Positions 10,695 to 23,832 of a stretch of DNA of 64,000 nucleotides are shown in pieces. The notes below the pieces were generated by a model. It searched no databases. It was not told where the DNA came from and saw only the letters and a list, made by a program, of their open reading frames with translations. The stretch is taken from assembly GCA_030015575.1 (NCBI GenBank), contig JASDDO010000026.1, positions 448,237,096 through 448,301,095 on the forward strand. Reading direction: 5' to 3'. A program made the translations under genes and the position numbers. Within the stretch, counting starts at the first letter, position 1, and each line of letters begins with the position of its first letter. This stretch comes from Agapanthus africanus (taxonomy: Eukaryota > Streptophyta > Magnoliopsida > Asparagales > Amaryllidaceae).

Positions 10695-12885
10695 TGTTAG
10701 TTATATGTATGCCGTAGAGGCCATTATTAAACATTTGATTTATATTATAGTGGATGCTTGGACATATATAGGTAGGACTTTCTTGCTCGACGTGATAGTA
10801 TGCTATCTGGTTGCTTTTTATCTTAACATGTACACTTATTGTCTCTCTATTAAATGTTGATAAAGCCTTTAAGATGAATACTTGACTACCAGGATTATGA
10901 TGAGGATCATACTAATAGGGCAGAGGTTGTCGGTAAGTACATCCTTCAATTGTTCCTAGTCGTGGAAGTATCAAGACGGGGCATCGATATTCCAGAGTAG
11001 ACTAGCGTATACATTTCTCGACCCATATGATAGGCGATGGATGATCCCATATCCATTGGTGTTTGACATCAGAGAAGGTATACGGGTGCTCAGTGGAGAC
11101 TGGGTTCACTGAACGGACTCGCCAAGAACTCCTAGATGGTATTATACCTATCGTCAGATAGTAGTTCTCTGGAGACACCGGTACAGGTTAGTCTGTCGAC
11201 CCGAGATCGTCATAGAGTCTTGTGTAATTCCTACCGTGCTTTGATTTCCATCTTACCAAGTTCAAGGGATTGTGCGAAACGGTGGTTTTTGGGTACAGTC
11301 TCGAGTCACATGGAGGCAATGAGCGATATGAGGAGATTTCGTCTCTCCCGGTATTGGGGGTTGATGTTGCGCTATGCTTAATTGGCCGTAACAGGAAATC
11401 CCTTACCAGGGTTGCTGAGATCTACTGGTAAGTGTTATCAGTAGTTTCTCGAAGCGTTATGAGCCTTACATCGGCATGACTTATCAGGCTATTGGGGTCT
11501 GAAGATTACCACCCCCAGGCTGTGATATGCGACATATTTGATGAAGAGACCGGACTGTATGTTAGTGTTACTGATTGGATTCGCAGGAGTATGAGCAGGC
11601 TTGCATGTTGATCTTCTGATCGCTTAATACCCAGGTGGCCGTTACGTTTAGCATACCGCTTGCGGCTTGTGGGTGTTTGATATGATCATCTCCTACCGCT
11701 GGCGTATTGACGAGTATTTAGAGTCCTACACAGAGGTTTCCTGGTTCATGCGAAAAGAAGTAAGAGCACATATGTGATATGTGTGGGACCGAGATTAATA
11801 CGAGTATGTGATACCGTATTCTATTCTCGCGATATGTGATATCGGTCTCTTATATGTGATATAGCCGGGTTATCGAATCAAGTGTTGATTCGATAAGTTG
11901 ATTCATATGATATTAGTCGGTTGTATGTGATATAGCCAGATTATTAAATTAAGGGTTGATTTGATAATTTAGTGCATAATTATATATTTAATATATTAAC
12001 TTACATTAACTAATATTTGCCCACTAAGTATTTCTTTTTCTCACTTGTGCTTTGGTATATATGTGATATATATTAATGTACATTTTTTTGTGTCATGCTA
12101 GATGATACATGCTACATGGGTGTATGAGACTCACACCATGCTTACTATAATTCTAGGGTTTTTATTTATCAAAGTAAATCAAAATTGGTTGGAAATTTGT
12201 CATGTCTAGAAGCTTGGAGAAGCTTGTTGTGTCTATTAACTTAGTCCACTAAACTTGTTTTACTTGAGATATTTGTTAACCCAACCATTATCCTAAACCA
12301 TGGTTAAGTCTCAACAAGGGTTAGTATATGATATTAACTCACCCATGGTTGCCATTCACACTCTCATGAGATGAAATTTTTCCATGGTTGCTTCTTCTTC
12401 ATCTCCTTCCTCAAGCTCACTAGCATTTTGGGAGGTGAAGAAAATGAGTGAGAAAAGTATTTCTAAAGTGAGCAAAATTCCTACTTCATCATCCTATACT
12501 GGATTAGCCATTTAGTTTAGGGTGTTTGCTTCACTAATCTACCATTAGTGAAGAGGTAGTATGAGCTTGAGCCTCCTCGACGTAGATCATCTTCAGCCTC
12601 GAAGAATTCGAGCAAGCTCGTTCATTTCTTCATGTGAACCCTTACTAGAGTTCGAGTGTTCACTAGTTGGAACGAAGGGACTACTACACAGAGCTTTAGA
12701 AGTGAAGGACCGATCTACAAAAGTTGTATTCCTTATTCACTTAGATATAAAGTTGTTTGCATTCTTGATTCGTATAATTCTGTAGTTAAGATTCTAGGGT
12801 TGGGTTCTTTAGCGCGCCATTTTTTTAAAAAAAACGGCATGGTTGATACCTCCCGAAACCCAGTGGCGACTTAGGGAACCCTACA
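10695..12885 (+). repeat. 3' LTR of F2
   Basis: A 2191-bp LTR, start TGTTAGTTATATG, end AACCCTACA. It is homologous to F1 throughout but clearly diverged from it. It carries the stem-loop ATCGAATCAA/TTGATTCGAT (11872-11894) and a second, sequence-changed copy (11942-11964). Confidence 0.85.
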
Positions 12886-12937
12886 TGAGGTTTGCCGAAC
12901 TCCGAGAGTCGATGATTTCCCTTCTACTGCGGGAACT

Positions 12938-13560
12938 GTGATTGTACCTGCTGCTCTGGAAGTTGTTTTTGTTGTTACCGAGATTATTTCTGTATCCTTA
13001 CAGGAGTTTTTAAGGATGGAGCTTCCAGTTTTTACCGGCACAGATGCAGCGGAGGATCCGCGGATATTCCTCGACAGGATGGCTAGGATTTTTCATTCAC
13101 TGAGATGTTCTGACGAGAGATTTGTTGAGCCTACAAGTTTTCGTCTCGAAAGTCTTGCTCAGACGTGGTGCGATTCAGTTGAGAGAGGCCGAGCTACAGG
13201 TCTACCTCCTATGACTTGGGATGAAATTCACAGATGTATTTCTTGCTTGTTTCCTTTTGGAGAATGATCGAAATGCCCGAGCTCGTAGATTTGAGACTTT
13301 GCATAAGACTTCAAGGATGACGGTGTCCAAGTATGACATTCAGTTTACTCAGCTGTTCCGATATGCTCCTTACCTGGTGGACACTGAAGAGAAACGGATA
13401 AAGAGGATTGTGCGGGGATTGGACATGCAGTTATTTCTTGATATCGGTGCCCAGCATTTTGACACTTACGCCGCTGCTATAGACACGACCTTTCTGTTGG
13501 AGGAGCGCATTTCTGAGACTTCGGTCGTTTCTTGGCCGAAGCGGATTTGTACCGGTATGC
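12938..13560 (+). pseudogene. Gag remnant of D
   Basis: The translated pattern FLRMELPVFTGTDAAEDP then FLDRMARIFHSLRCSDER and a Trp-containing helix region matches the retrotransposon Gag capsid domain of Tekay elements. Gag forms the virus-like particle. It is broken. The segment immediately left (12886-12937) should be earlier gag sequence cut by F2. Confidence 0.8.
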
Positions 13561-13779
13561 CAGCTCAAAGGCGGTTAGATAGACGCCATTGTGACAGGTA
13601 TTCGTTCGGTGATTTCTTTCGATGCGCATATTTATTTTGTTGTTTGAACCTGTATCTACGCACTTGTACCGAGATTAGACTGAGAGTCATCCTTGCTTGA
13701 TCTGCCGCTTATTGTGATTTCTCCCGTAGGCTAGTCTTTTGGTCGCTCGATACATTTTCCGTTCGTGTTTGTTTTGTTT

Positions 13780-15400
13780 GTATCGGAGATAGGGATTCTT
13801 CTTTCAATCTGATTCTTCTCGATATGTTAGACCTTGACGTTCTTCTGAGCATGAATTGGTTAGACACGTGTTATGTGTCCGTGGACTGCCGTGAGAAGGA
13901 AAACAGATTTAGTTTTCCAAGAGAGCCAGTTCTTGTTTTTGGGGAGACCGTAGCGTCGCCTTTCCCAGTTTGATTTCTTCTCTTAGCGCTAGTCATCTTT
14001 TGAGGAAAGGATGTCTGGGATTCTTGGCGTATGTTTGTGATGTTAGAGCCGCAGAGGTCCCGTTAGACCGGGTCCCGATTGTGAGGGAACTCCAAGATGC
14101 CTTTCCTGACAAGTTGCTTGGTTTGTCGCCGGAGCGCGATATTGAGTTCTGCTTTGACTTGGTCCCCGGTACGGAGCCTTTTTCTATACCGCCTTATCGG
14201 ATGGATCCGGCGGAGCTTAAAGAACTGAAGGGTCAGTTGCAAGATTTGTTGGATAAAGGGCTTGTTCATCCGAGTGCGTCACTTTGGGGAGCTCCTGTCC
14301 CGTTCGTCAAGTTGAAAGACGGCAGTTTGTGTTGGTGTATCGATTATCGTTAGTTGAATTGGGTTACTGTGCGGAATAAATATCCATTACCTCGCATCGA
14401 AGAATTAATTGATTAGCTCCATGGTGTGGGACATTTCTCGAACATTGACTTGTGATCAGGTTACCATCAGTTGCGGGATCGAAAGGATGATATTCCGAAG
14501 ACTGCTTTTCGCACACATTATGGGCATTATGAGTTCTTGGTGATATCGTTCGAGCTCACCAATGCCACAGCAGCGTTTATGGACTTAATGAACCTTTATT
14601 CATGCTGTTTCTTGATCAGTCTATCATCATGTTCATTGAGGACGTCCTAGTATACTTTTGGAGCCGAGTGGAGCTTGGGCAGTAATTGAGGATTTCGTTG
14701 CAGACTTTGAGGGAGCGTCAGCTATTCGCTAAATTATCCAAGTGTGTTTTCTGGTTGGACGTTGTTGACTTTTTGGGTCACGTAGTTATGCGAGAATGGT
14801 ATATGTTTGGAATCGAAGAAGATCGAGGTCGTTCAACACTGGCCCAGACCTGTATCAGTGACGGAGGTTCGCAGCTTTTGGGTTTGACCGGATACTATTC
14901 ACAATTCGTACAGGATTCTTCTCGTATAGCTGCACCGTTGACCGGGTTGACCCGGAAGGGAGTTCCTTTTCTATGGACCGAGGCATGCGAGCAGAGCTTT
15001 CAACGGTTGAAGATTCGTTAGACGACGACACTAGTATTATTTTGCCTTTAGGATCAGGCAGTTTCATTATTTAATGCGAATTATGTCTCGGCACAGCACA
15101 GACGACAGCACCGTTGATCAGGCAGTCGAAGAAGTACGAGCAGAACTATCCCACTCATGACTTAGAGATGGCTGCGGTGATTTTTACACTTAAGATCTGG
15201 AGACACTACTATACGGCGAGTCGTGCCATATATTCATAGACCACGAGAGCACAAAGTACATTTTTCAGCAGCGAGATCTAAATTTGAGACAGCGCCGTTG
15301 GATAGAGCTAGCAATGGACTATGACTGTGGGACTCTTTACCATCCGGGTAAAGCGAATGTTATAGCTGATGCTTTGAGTCGGAGGCCCGGAGATAGCTTT
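13780..15400 (+). pseudogene. Protease, RT and RNaseH remnants of D
   Basis: A protease tail (LDVLLSMNWLDT, about 13830-13865) is followed by the RT entry region (VRELQDAFPDKLLGLSPERDIEF then GTEPFSIPPYRMDP, about 14075-14215), further RT motifs to about 15010, and RNaseH ([12 protein letters not shown] about 15147-15180; [16 protein letters not shown] about 15338-15385). This order without integrase between protease and RT is the gypsy arrangement. It is fossil and repeatedly broken. The minus-strand frames across it are shadows. Confidence 0.85.
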
Positions 15401-15559
15401 TCTTGTTTGATCACAGTTCAGAGACAGTCAACGACAGATTGGCAGATTTTATGTGACAGCCGAGTACACTTCAAGTTTACTTCGACCGGAGGACAACTTG
15501 CCCATGTCCATGCACGTCCACAGTTTTTGACCGTATCAGAGAGGCACAGTCTGATGATG

Positions 15560-16510
15560 TTCGTTTGATAGAGATCATTGAGCAGGTTCGACAGGGCAGA
15601 GATTCAGAGTTCCTGATTGATGATCAGGGAGTACTACGATTTGGGATTCGACTGTGTGTGCCAGTTTTCGAGGGACCGAGACGCAAGATTTTTAGACGAG
15701 GCATATCTGTCAGCATATAGTGTTCATCCGGATTCCACCAAGATGTATTATGATTTGAGAGACGTCTACTGGTGTGAAGGGATGAAGAGAGATGTCACAG
15801 ATTTTGTTTCGGGACGCTGACTTGTCAGCAAGTCAAGGCCGAGCATCAGGGGTCGGCATGAGAGTTACAACCTTTGCCCATTCCGGAGTGGAAATGAGAG
15901 CAGATTTCTATGGATTTGATTGTGGGTCTACCCAGGACCAGTCGAGGGTATGACTCTATTTGGGGGATAGTATAACGATTGACAAAAAACAGCTCATTTT
16001 CTGTCGGTCAGGACCATTTTCGGATTCGTTCAGTATGCTCAGATATATGTTGATGAGATTATGTGACTACACGGCGTTCCGACTTGTAATGTGTCCGACA
16101 GAAGCATCCAGTTCCCTAGCCAATTATGGCGGAAACTTCAGGAGACTTTGGACACCAATTGAGTTTCAGTGCAGTTTTCTATCCGCAGACCGACGATCAG
16201 TTAGAGCCGACCATTCCGACTCTTGAGGATATGCTCCGAGCCTGCGTTCTAGTTTTCGGTGGCAGTTGGGATCGCCACTTGCCTTGGATAGAGTTTTCCT
16301 ACAATAACAGCTTCTGGAAGACGATTCAGATGGCACCCTTCGAGGCGTTATAGTGGAGGAGATGTCGATCGCCCGTTTGTTGGACAGAGCTCAGGGAGAG
16401 CAGCATTTTGGGGCCGCAGATTGTGCAAGAGTTGACCGAAAAGATTCAGTTGATTCAAGATAGGACGAGAGCGGCCTAGAGCAGGAAGAAATCTTATGCA
16501 GACTGACGTT
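15560..16510 (+). pseudogene. Integrase remnant of D, first part
   Basis: Integrase pieces include the zinc-binding region (about 15600-15830), core-domain stretches (about 15890-16210, with a SANYGGN-like segment) and the C-terminal part HLPWIEFSYNNSF (about 16274-16312), then the KIQLIQDRTRAA helix (about 16440-16480). The coding sense continues at 46710 beyond element C. Broken. Confidence 0.8.
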
Positions 16511-16515
16511 GGCGC
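16511..16515. repeat. Target-site duplication of C (GGCGC; partner 46705-46709)
   Basis: A perfect five-base match at both ends of C. Confidence 0.92.
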
Positions 16516-18469
16516 TGTTAGTGTATATGCCCTAATGGCCATTATTGTATCATACTAGCATGTATATTACTTAATGGAAGCTTGGGATATTCACAGTTGT
16601 AAATAACAGTCTTGCTAAACATAGTAGTATGTTACTTGGTTTGAGTCTACTTTAATATGTGCATATGTTTCTTGTAACGTATCACTTATACATATTAGTA
16701 GAGCCCATAGGATCTTTGCTTGATTACCAGCGTCTGATAGCAGTCACACTAGTGGAGGCTGGGTAGTCTGTAAGCAACATCCTATATAGGTCCCTGGTCG
16801 TTGGATTATCGAGATAGGGCATCGATATTCCGGAGTAGACTAAGTGTATACGCTTCTCATCCCAGTTGGGGAGATGGTCTGTCCCAGAGCCATCAGTACG
16901 TCGTACTAGAGATAGTATACAGGTGCTCGTTAGGTTACGGGTACACTGGACAGGGCTCGCCGGGGAACTGATTGGTTGGTATTATACCCATCGTCAGATA
17001 ACAGTTCCCAGGTGACATGAGTACAGCATAGTCCGCAGACTTGACACTGCTACTTCGCCTCGAGTGTGTCCCACTGTTCTTAGATTGCTACCCTACCACG
17101 GCTCAAAGGAGTCGTGCAAACAGGTAGCAGTTGGGTGCAGTCCCAAGCACTTGGAGGCGGTGGCGGTTAGATAGGATTCGTCTCTCCCGGTATTGGGAGT
17201 TGATATCGCACTGTGTCAGAGAACCATTACGCAAAGTCCCTGGCCAGGGCAAGCGAGATATACTGGTAGGTTCTAGTAGCTTCTCAGGGCGTAATGGGCT
17301 TCTCTCCGACACGACTTATACAGCTATTAGGGGACTGACAATTGCCGCCCCCTAGGCTTGATATGCGATAGTCTTAGACGAACAGACCGGACTGTACGGA
17401 GATTGACACATCAGGCTCAGTGGGAGTTCGGATGATTTACCTCATCGGCCTTCTTATCGACATCTACCTGGGGACCGTTACGTACAGCTAGTGCCGCTTA
17501 CGGTCTGTGGTTAAACCCACTGCCAGCGTAGTGTCGAGTCTTTAGAGTCCCACACAGAGAGTTTCCCTGCTCCAGGAGAAACGATATAGAGGTCGTATGG
17601 TTTTACGACAAGGGTTGGAACGCGTACGTGTGTTTATGCATGTACGAGTTTTTCTGACAGTTTTTACTAGCCGGCTTTGGTTTAAGCAAGATTCTATTAT
17701 CGGGTTATTGGATTTATACAGTCTAAATTTTTTCGTGTTTTCACGGATTGGAGGAGCGTTCTCGTAATTTGTCGGGAAGGTTCTAGAAGAGTGGTGACTA
17801 AGGGGTTAAGGTGGCATGAGCATTAATTGCTTAATGACTCATTTGTGTGATTCATGCTTTGTATTAAATGATTCATTAATGAGTTAGTGAGTCATATGAT
17901 GAATCACACTAGATGAATGAATCTAACCATGATGATAAATCATTTATATTATTTATTTGATTTATTGTTATGGTTGATATATTCATATGAGTTCATTATA
18001 CTTTTCATTATCATTCTCACCTTCTCTCTCCTCAAGCTCACTCTCTCTTGAAACCCTAACCCTAACCTCTCATGTTTTGAGATCAAGGGTTAGATAGACT
18101 AAAACATCCATAACCTCATTCTATATCCTCTAGGTAGCTTAGATTAGCACTTTAAGCAACCTAGTTATCTCAAGTTTGAGATTAAGCTTGGCGTAGGAGC
18201 TTTCGGGTGGATCGTCTTTGATTTGAGGAGGCCGTGAAGTTGCCGATGTTCCAAGGAGCCTACGAGGAGTGGAGGACAGCGATGAAGACCCGAAGGATAC
18301 GGTTCTTAAGGTATAATCATTTCACATAGTAGTTTAGACCTTCTATGATTATTGTTAGTTATCGTTTAGCTTCGATTCATTCGGTTAGTCGATGTTTAAG
18401 CAAAGAACAAGATCGTTTTTCATATTTCTGCCTCCCTGCAAGTCATGGGGTGTTGCACATCGACTTACA
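16516..18469 (+). repeat. 5' LTR of C
   Basis: A 1954-bp LTR, start TGTTAGTGTATATGCC, end CATCGACTTACA, nearly identical to the 3' copy. It holds the stem-loop GTCGTA/TACGAC (17592-17609), two adjoining telobox-like ACCCTAA units near 18055 and a donor-like TTAAG/GTATAA at 18311. Confidence 0.93.
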
Positions 18470-20478
18470 GTGGTATCAGAGCCTCGCTAAACAATAAATA
18501 ACTCACTTGCAAAATTGTATGAATTTCGAACGGAAAAAACAAACCGGAAAACCCCAACATCATGAGTTTTCTGTCGATTTTTAAATGAGGTCCAAAAATT
18601 TCTCAGGGACCTTCAGAAAGCCTTAAACGATAGTATAAGAACACCCAAGAAATTTGGGCTCATGAATCGGCCAAAGCGCCATGGAACCGCGGCCAATCCC
18701 ACCGATCCGCCGCGATTCCGCCGCTCTTTGGACGATTCATCATCCCAATTTTCCTATGTGGGTCCTCTGTGATATTTGGTATTTTCTGGAATTTTTTAAT
18801 TTTTGCTCAGGTTTTAGATTTACAGAGAAGTATTGGAGAAAAATTAAATGTGTTTAATCGATCGAAATTATACGGTATTTGCTTGTTGGATTATATCTGT
18901 GTTTGTATAATGTGTTCGTAAACCTCCCCTAACTGCTAGTATATCGGTTGGCAGGGGGTTGCACATTTCTGTAATGGATTTTATCTGTTTGTGTATATGA
19001 ACTGTGTTGGACTGTTGTGATGTATAGCCGGGGTTATGTGATGGGTTATTATTTAATTCATTTGATGTAAATGTAATTTGTTGTAATATTATTTTGCGGG
19101 GCACATCCAGGTTGCGGTTGTAGCCACCGTTGTATTATTTCATTTTACTGTTTTTTGCTCCTAGGACAGACCCAAGGTGGGGTGCACAAACTGCCGGGCG
19201 GGTAGTTTGCCGTACCCGTAGGGGTCTTGGGTGGGGTAATGGCTATTCATCACAACTGTGTAATCCGTCTTTTGTTGCAGGCTCAAAACAAACACGGATT
19301 GCTTGCAAATCCAATAAAGTTCATCTGTGATCTGGAATGAATATTATTGCGTCTGACGAATATACAATATCTATATATGATAGCTATTTAGACGTCACTT
19401 ATGTTTTACACCCGCGCTAGCCCAGCCCCCGCTCTGTCGTTAGTTAAGTAACCTAACGGGTGATGACGGGACCCCGTGGCGAATGCGGATGGCATAAGAG
19501 GATGTTGTATTTTCGTTGTTTTCTGCAATGATAGGTTAATGATGGGACGCATTATTTATAATGCAAAGAAAATAAACCAAAGCTTAATCGTTGGAACAAA
19601 TTTTAAAGAAACCACTCGGTTATTTTAAAAGAGCAGAATTTTTAATTGCGGAGTCTTAACCACTCCTTTTAAAAAGCTATCAGGTTCCTTCGATTATATC
19701 AAGTTCACTACGTTCACGGTTTCGCCAAAACCAGTCGTAGCCCTCCGTCATTTCTTATGGACGGTCAGTAGTATTCAAGCTATGTATTTTGACCAACGCC
19801 AAGGCATAATGTTTGGTAGCTGCTGGGTATTCATTTGTTGCATAGATAGATGAGTTAGTTTGGGACAGTCGTATTATCATTTTGGCCAACGTCAAGGATA
19901 TGTACGGATGGGTTCAAATTAACCTGGATAATGACGGGTAGAACTTGACATGTGACTTATGACATTTTGACCAACGCCAAGGTCATAAGAGCATGGGGCA
20001 AAAATATACATCAGGAATTTCTAAAGAAACTGAAATTTGCAGAGAGATGCATACCATTCTGGAGTTTGATGAATGTTGGTAGGATTCCTTCAACATTATC
20101 ATACGATGATATTTTAGATCCCGATCCTACTGTGAGTATATACTACTTATCAGGAGATTCGTCACTTAACGATCAATGCTATAAACCAAGTCGGTGCCTA
20201 GAAAGGTGTCAGCGGGGTTACGCCCCCAGAGAAAAGGGGTTATTTAATTAAGGAACTTCGCGAAAGCGTTGGAAAACCTCCCTCGAAGTATCGACACTGG
20301 CCTGGCTGAACGGTTAAGCAAGTATTATACGGTGAGAATTGTCCTGGCTAATTCTTCTTCTATGGTTTGAGGAAGGATTCGAGAAACAGTGGGAGCCATC
20401 CTGTTTAGATAAACTTAAAACCAATCTAAACTTGGAACAGCATCATGCTAAAATGTTTTCTTCTCTCTCTCTTAATTG
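18470..20478 (+). other. Untranslated leader of C
   Basis: Non-coding. In order: primer site (18471-18483, TGGTATCAGAGCC); long stem-loop (18662-18740); stem CAAACTGCC/GGTAGTTTG (19187-19195, 19201-19209); a conserved 85-nt block (19412-19498); segments shared with A that include CGCGAAAGCG (about 20258-20267); and the acceptor-like tract at its end. Short open frames here are not conserved in A. Confidence 0.85.
18662..18740 (+). other. Long stem-loop in the leader of C
   Basis: ATGAATCG/CGATTCAT forms the base (18662-18669, 18733-18740), then CCAAAG/CTTTGG, then a GC-rich arm GGAACCGCGGC against GCCGCGATTCC. It begins about 180 nt behind the primer site, the same place as in A, B, G and H. 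Confidence 0.7.
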
Positions 20479-20481
20479 CAG
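20462..20481 (+). other. Acceptor-like tract before gag in C
   Basis: A CT-rich run ending in TTGCAG directly before CGACC. The same pattern stands at the same place in A, B and H. Inferred 3' splice site. Confidence 0.5.
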
Positions 20482-23400
20482 CGACCTTGTGACCATACAT
20501 AGGTTACATCTAGATAATAATTTGACTGAATCTGACTTATATGACTGGCAGAAGTCTGTCCAGATGCCCATTGCCTATGACAAGCTGGACCACCCTATTA
20601 CTACTCAAGATCCCGCCGTCCCAGGTCCAGTTTCCACTGTCGCGGATATGGATATCCGTCAGACAAGGGAAAAAGATAAAGTGAAAACCAAGTGCCTCGT
20701 GTTAGCTTCAGTTGATGGTGTATACCAGAAGCAGCACGAGAATATGGACTTAGTTTCCATCTTTCTCCATAACAAAGATTTATATGGAGAGCAATCTCAT
20801 ATCACGAGATATGAAACCTCGAACGAATTAATTCAAGCGAGATTGGTTGACGGGTCATCTATAGGGGACAACATCCTTACAATGACTAGCTATAATGATG
20901 AGCTCCAGGACCTGGAGACCACGTTGCAGAACGAGTCAAGTACTGACTTGATTCTACAGTCTCTACCTTCTACCCTGAAAGAAACCAGGGAAGTAGAAGG
21001 AAAGAGAAGGGCAAAAGTTTCGGGACTTAAAATAGTAAAAGAAGGACGTTCCTATTATAGGATTAGGCATAGGCAGAATGATTGCAGGGCTTTAGAAGGC
21101 AGTAGCCAAGATACAAAGCATGATGTGGCTTCAGCCTTAAGTGTATTTGTTATTGAGAACTGTTTGTCAATTAACTCTACTTCCTGGGTATTAGATACCG
21201 CAGCAGGATCTCATATATGTAATTCATTACATGCTTTGAGAAACCGTAAAGTTATAAAGGTAGGTGATTGGTCTCTCAAAGTTGCAAACGGAATGACAGT
21301 GAATGCTGAATCCGTGGGAGAATATCGCCTAGATTTGACAAGTGGGCAGATATTGATTTTACGTAACTGTCTGTATGTACCTAGTATGAATTGTAATATC
21401 ATATCAGTGTCCTCACTTTTAAGAGAGGGATATAATTTTACATTCGAAAGCGATGTACTAAACATCCACCTAAATCAAGTTCTGATTGGGTCAGGTACAT
21501 TAGATAACGGCATATACGTATTAAGTCAAGCACAGGTTTTCAATATCCAGAATACACTTAAAAGAAAGTCTCCGGAATTAAATCAGGCTTTCTTATGGCA
21601 TTGTAGACTAGGTCACATCAATGAAAGAAGGTTGACTAAGTTACATAGAGAAGGATATTTGAATCCGTTCGAATATCAATCTTATGCTACTTGTGAATCT
21701 TGTCTCATGGGTAAGATGACAAAGACTCCGTTTTCTGGACACGGAGTAAGAGCAAGCGAGCTCTTGGGACTCATACACAGTGACGTGTGCGGTCCAATGT
21801 CTATATACGCGCGAGGTGGTTATTCCTACTTCATTACTTTTACGGATGATTTCTCTAGGTATGGATATATCTTCTTAATGAAGCATAAATCTGAGGCTTT
21901 TAAGAAATTTCAAGAATACAAGAATGAAGTGGAAAAACAAACCGGCAAAAGTATCAAGACACTGAGATCTGATCGAGGTGGTGAATACTTAAGCGCCGAG
22001 TTCCTGGGTTACTTAAAAGAGAACGGAATTCTCTCTCAGCTTACTCCTCCATACACACCACAACACAATGGTGTATCAGAAAGGAGGAATCGAACCTTAT
22101 TGGATATGGTTCGTTCCATGATAAGTAACGCTGAGTTACCGCGATCATTCTGGGGATATGCACTAGAATCAGTTGCATATCTTTTGAACCTAGTTCCTGC
22201 CAAGACTGTGCCTACCACACCATATCAGATGTGGAGTGGGAAGAAACCCTATCTTCAGTATCTAAAGATTTGGGGATGTCCGGATTTTGTTAAAAAGAAG
22301 CATGCGGACAAGCTCGAGGCACGATCAGTACATTGTAAGTTTGTGGGATATCCAAAGAACTCCAAGGGGTATCTATTCTATTACACAGAGGAACAAAAAG
22401 TTTTTGTTTCTCGTCATGCTCACTTTCTGGAACATCAGTTTTTAGAAAAAGGAACAAGTGAGAGCGTAGTAGAACTGGAAGAAATTCCAGAACCACAAGC
22501 TGTTACTGAAAGTATGGTAGAACCAGAGGTTTCAGAGGAAAGGGACATCCCGACACAACTCCGCAGGAGTAGTAGGTAGTCTCATCCGCCCGAGAGATAC
22601 TACGGTTTTCTCATAGACGGGGATAGAGAGGATTGCACTATTGATTATGATGAGCATACTAGCTTCAAGCAAGCCATTCAGAGCGGTGACTCGGTAAAAT
22701 GGCTAGATGCAATGCGGACCGAAATAGAGTCCATGTACACCAACAAAGTATGGACTTTGGACATTGCTCCAGATGGGGTAAAACCCGTAGGATGCAAATG
22801 GATCTTCAAAAAGAAGATTGGTGTAGATAGACAGGTTGAAACCAATAAGGCTAGACTTGTTGCAAAGGGTTTCCGTCAAAGACCTGGTTTGGACTATGAC
22901 GAAACCTTTTCTCCAGTGGCTATGCTTAAATCTATTCGGGTCCTTCTTGATATTGCCGCCTTCCACGATTATGAAATATGGCAGATGGACGTAAAGACGG
23001 CCTTTCTAAATAGAAATTTGGAAGAAAGCGTCTATATGGATCAGCCAGAAGGATTCATTCAGAGTGGGAGCAGCGGTAAAGTATGCAAGTTGCTTAAGTC
23101 TATTTATGGACTAAAGCAGGCATCACGGAGTTGGAACATCTGTTTTGATGATGCTGTCAAAGAATTTGACTTTATCAAAAATCCAGATGAACCATGCATA
23201 TACAGTAAGATTGTAGGGAGAGCTGTAGTATTCCTCGTCTTGTACGTAGATGACATTCTCCTAATAGGAAATGATATTCCTATGTTACAGTCAGTCAAAA
23301 GATTCTTGTCACATAAATTCTCTATGAAAGACCTGGGTGATGCCACCTACATTCTGGGAATCCGGATCTATCGTGATAGATCAAAAAGGATGTTGGGACT

Positions 23401-23832
23401 TTTGCAGTCCACGTACATAGACACCATAGTGAAGAGATTCAGTATGGATGATTCTAAGCGCGGTAACCTACCGGCTTGTCACAGAATCACCCTATCCAAA
23501 AAGATGTCTCCCAAGACTGATTTGGAAAGGGATCATATGTCGATTATACCCTACGCTTTTGCGGTAGGCTCTATAATGTATGCGATGTTATGTACCAGAC
23601 CGGATGTAGCATACGCATTGAGCGTAGTAAGCCGGTATCAAGCAAACCCAGGGGAGAAGCACTGGTAGCAGTAAAGAACATTCTCAAGTACCTGAGGAGG
23701 ACTAAAAAGATGTTCTGGGTGTATGGCGGAAAAGACCTACAGATGGAGGCCTTTGCCGACTCCGGATTCCAGAGTGACAAAGATGACTCCAAGTCCATGT
23801 CGGGTTATGTCTTTACCCTCAATGGAGGGGCG
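20482..23832 (+). pseudogene. Gag-protease-integrase-RT remnants of C
   Basis: One long open stretch covers gag-like, protease and integrase regions, followed by RT. Recognisable parts: gag N-part (about 20500-20960); protease region (VLDT.. about 21185-21480); integrase zinc-binding segment (WHCRLGH about 21596 to CESC about 21700); core (HSDVCGPM about 21775, RSDRGGEYL about 21965); linker; RT from about 22740 with KWIFKKK and the active-site YVDD at 23243-23254; and RNaseH start to 23832, where B interrupts. It is a fossil, better preserved than D or F2 but not intact. Confidence 0.88.
23828..23832. repeat. Target-site duplication of B (GGGCG; partner 44334-44338)
   Basis: A perfect five-base match. 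The RNaseH sense of C passes from 23832 to the bases after 44338. Confidence 0.93.

Larger units (their letters stand above)
8498..12885 (+). mobile_element. Element F2: old Angela-like copia, right part (integrase to 3' LTR)
   Basis: Decayed copia interior followed by a polypurine tract and a 2191-bp 3' LTR. The visible part begins within the integrase core at the E1 junction; the earlier part should lie left of the window beyond E1 and G. At its right end (12885) the sequence passes into the gag region of the Tekay element D, so F2 was inserted in D. It is broken, with a dozen or more breaks. It is one of the older layers, because it has itself received E1, which in turn received F1 and G. 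Confidence 0.8.

Noticed and set aside
18052-18068. Telomere or interstitial telomeric repeat
   Set aside because: Only about two units, and the same sequence is in both LTRs of C.
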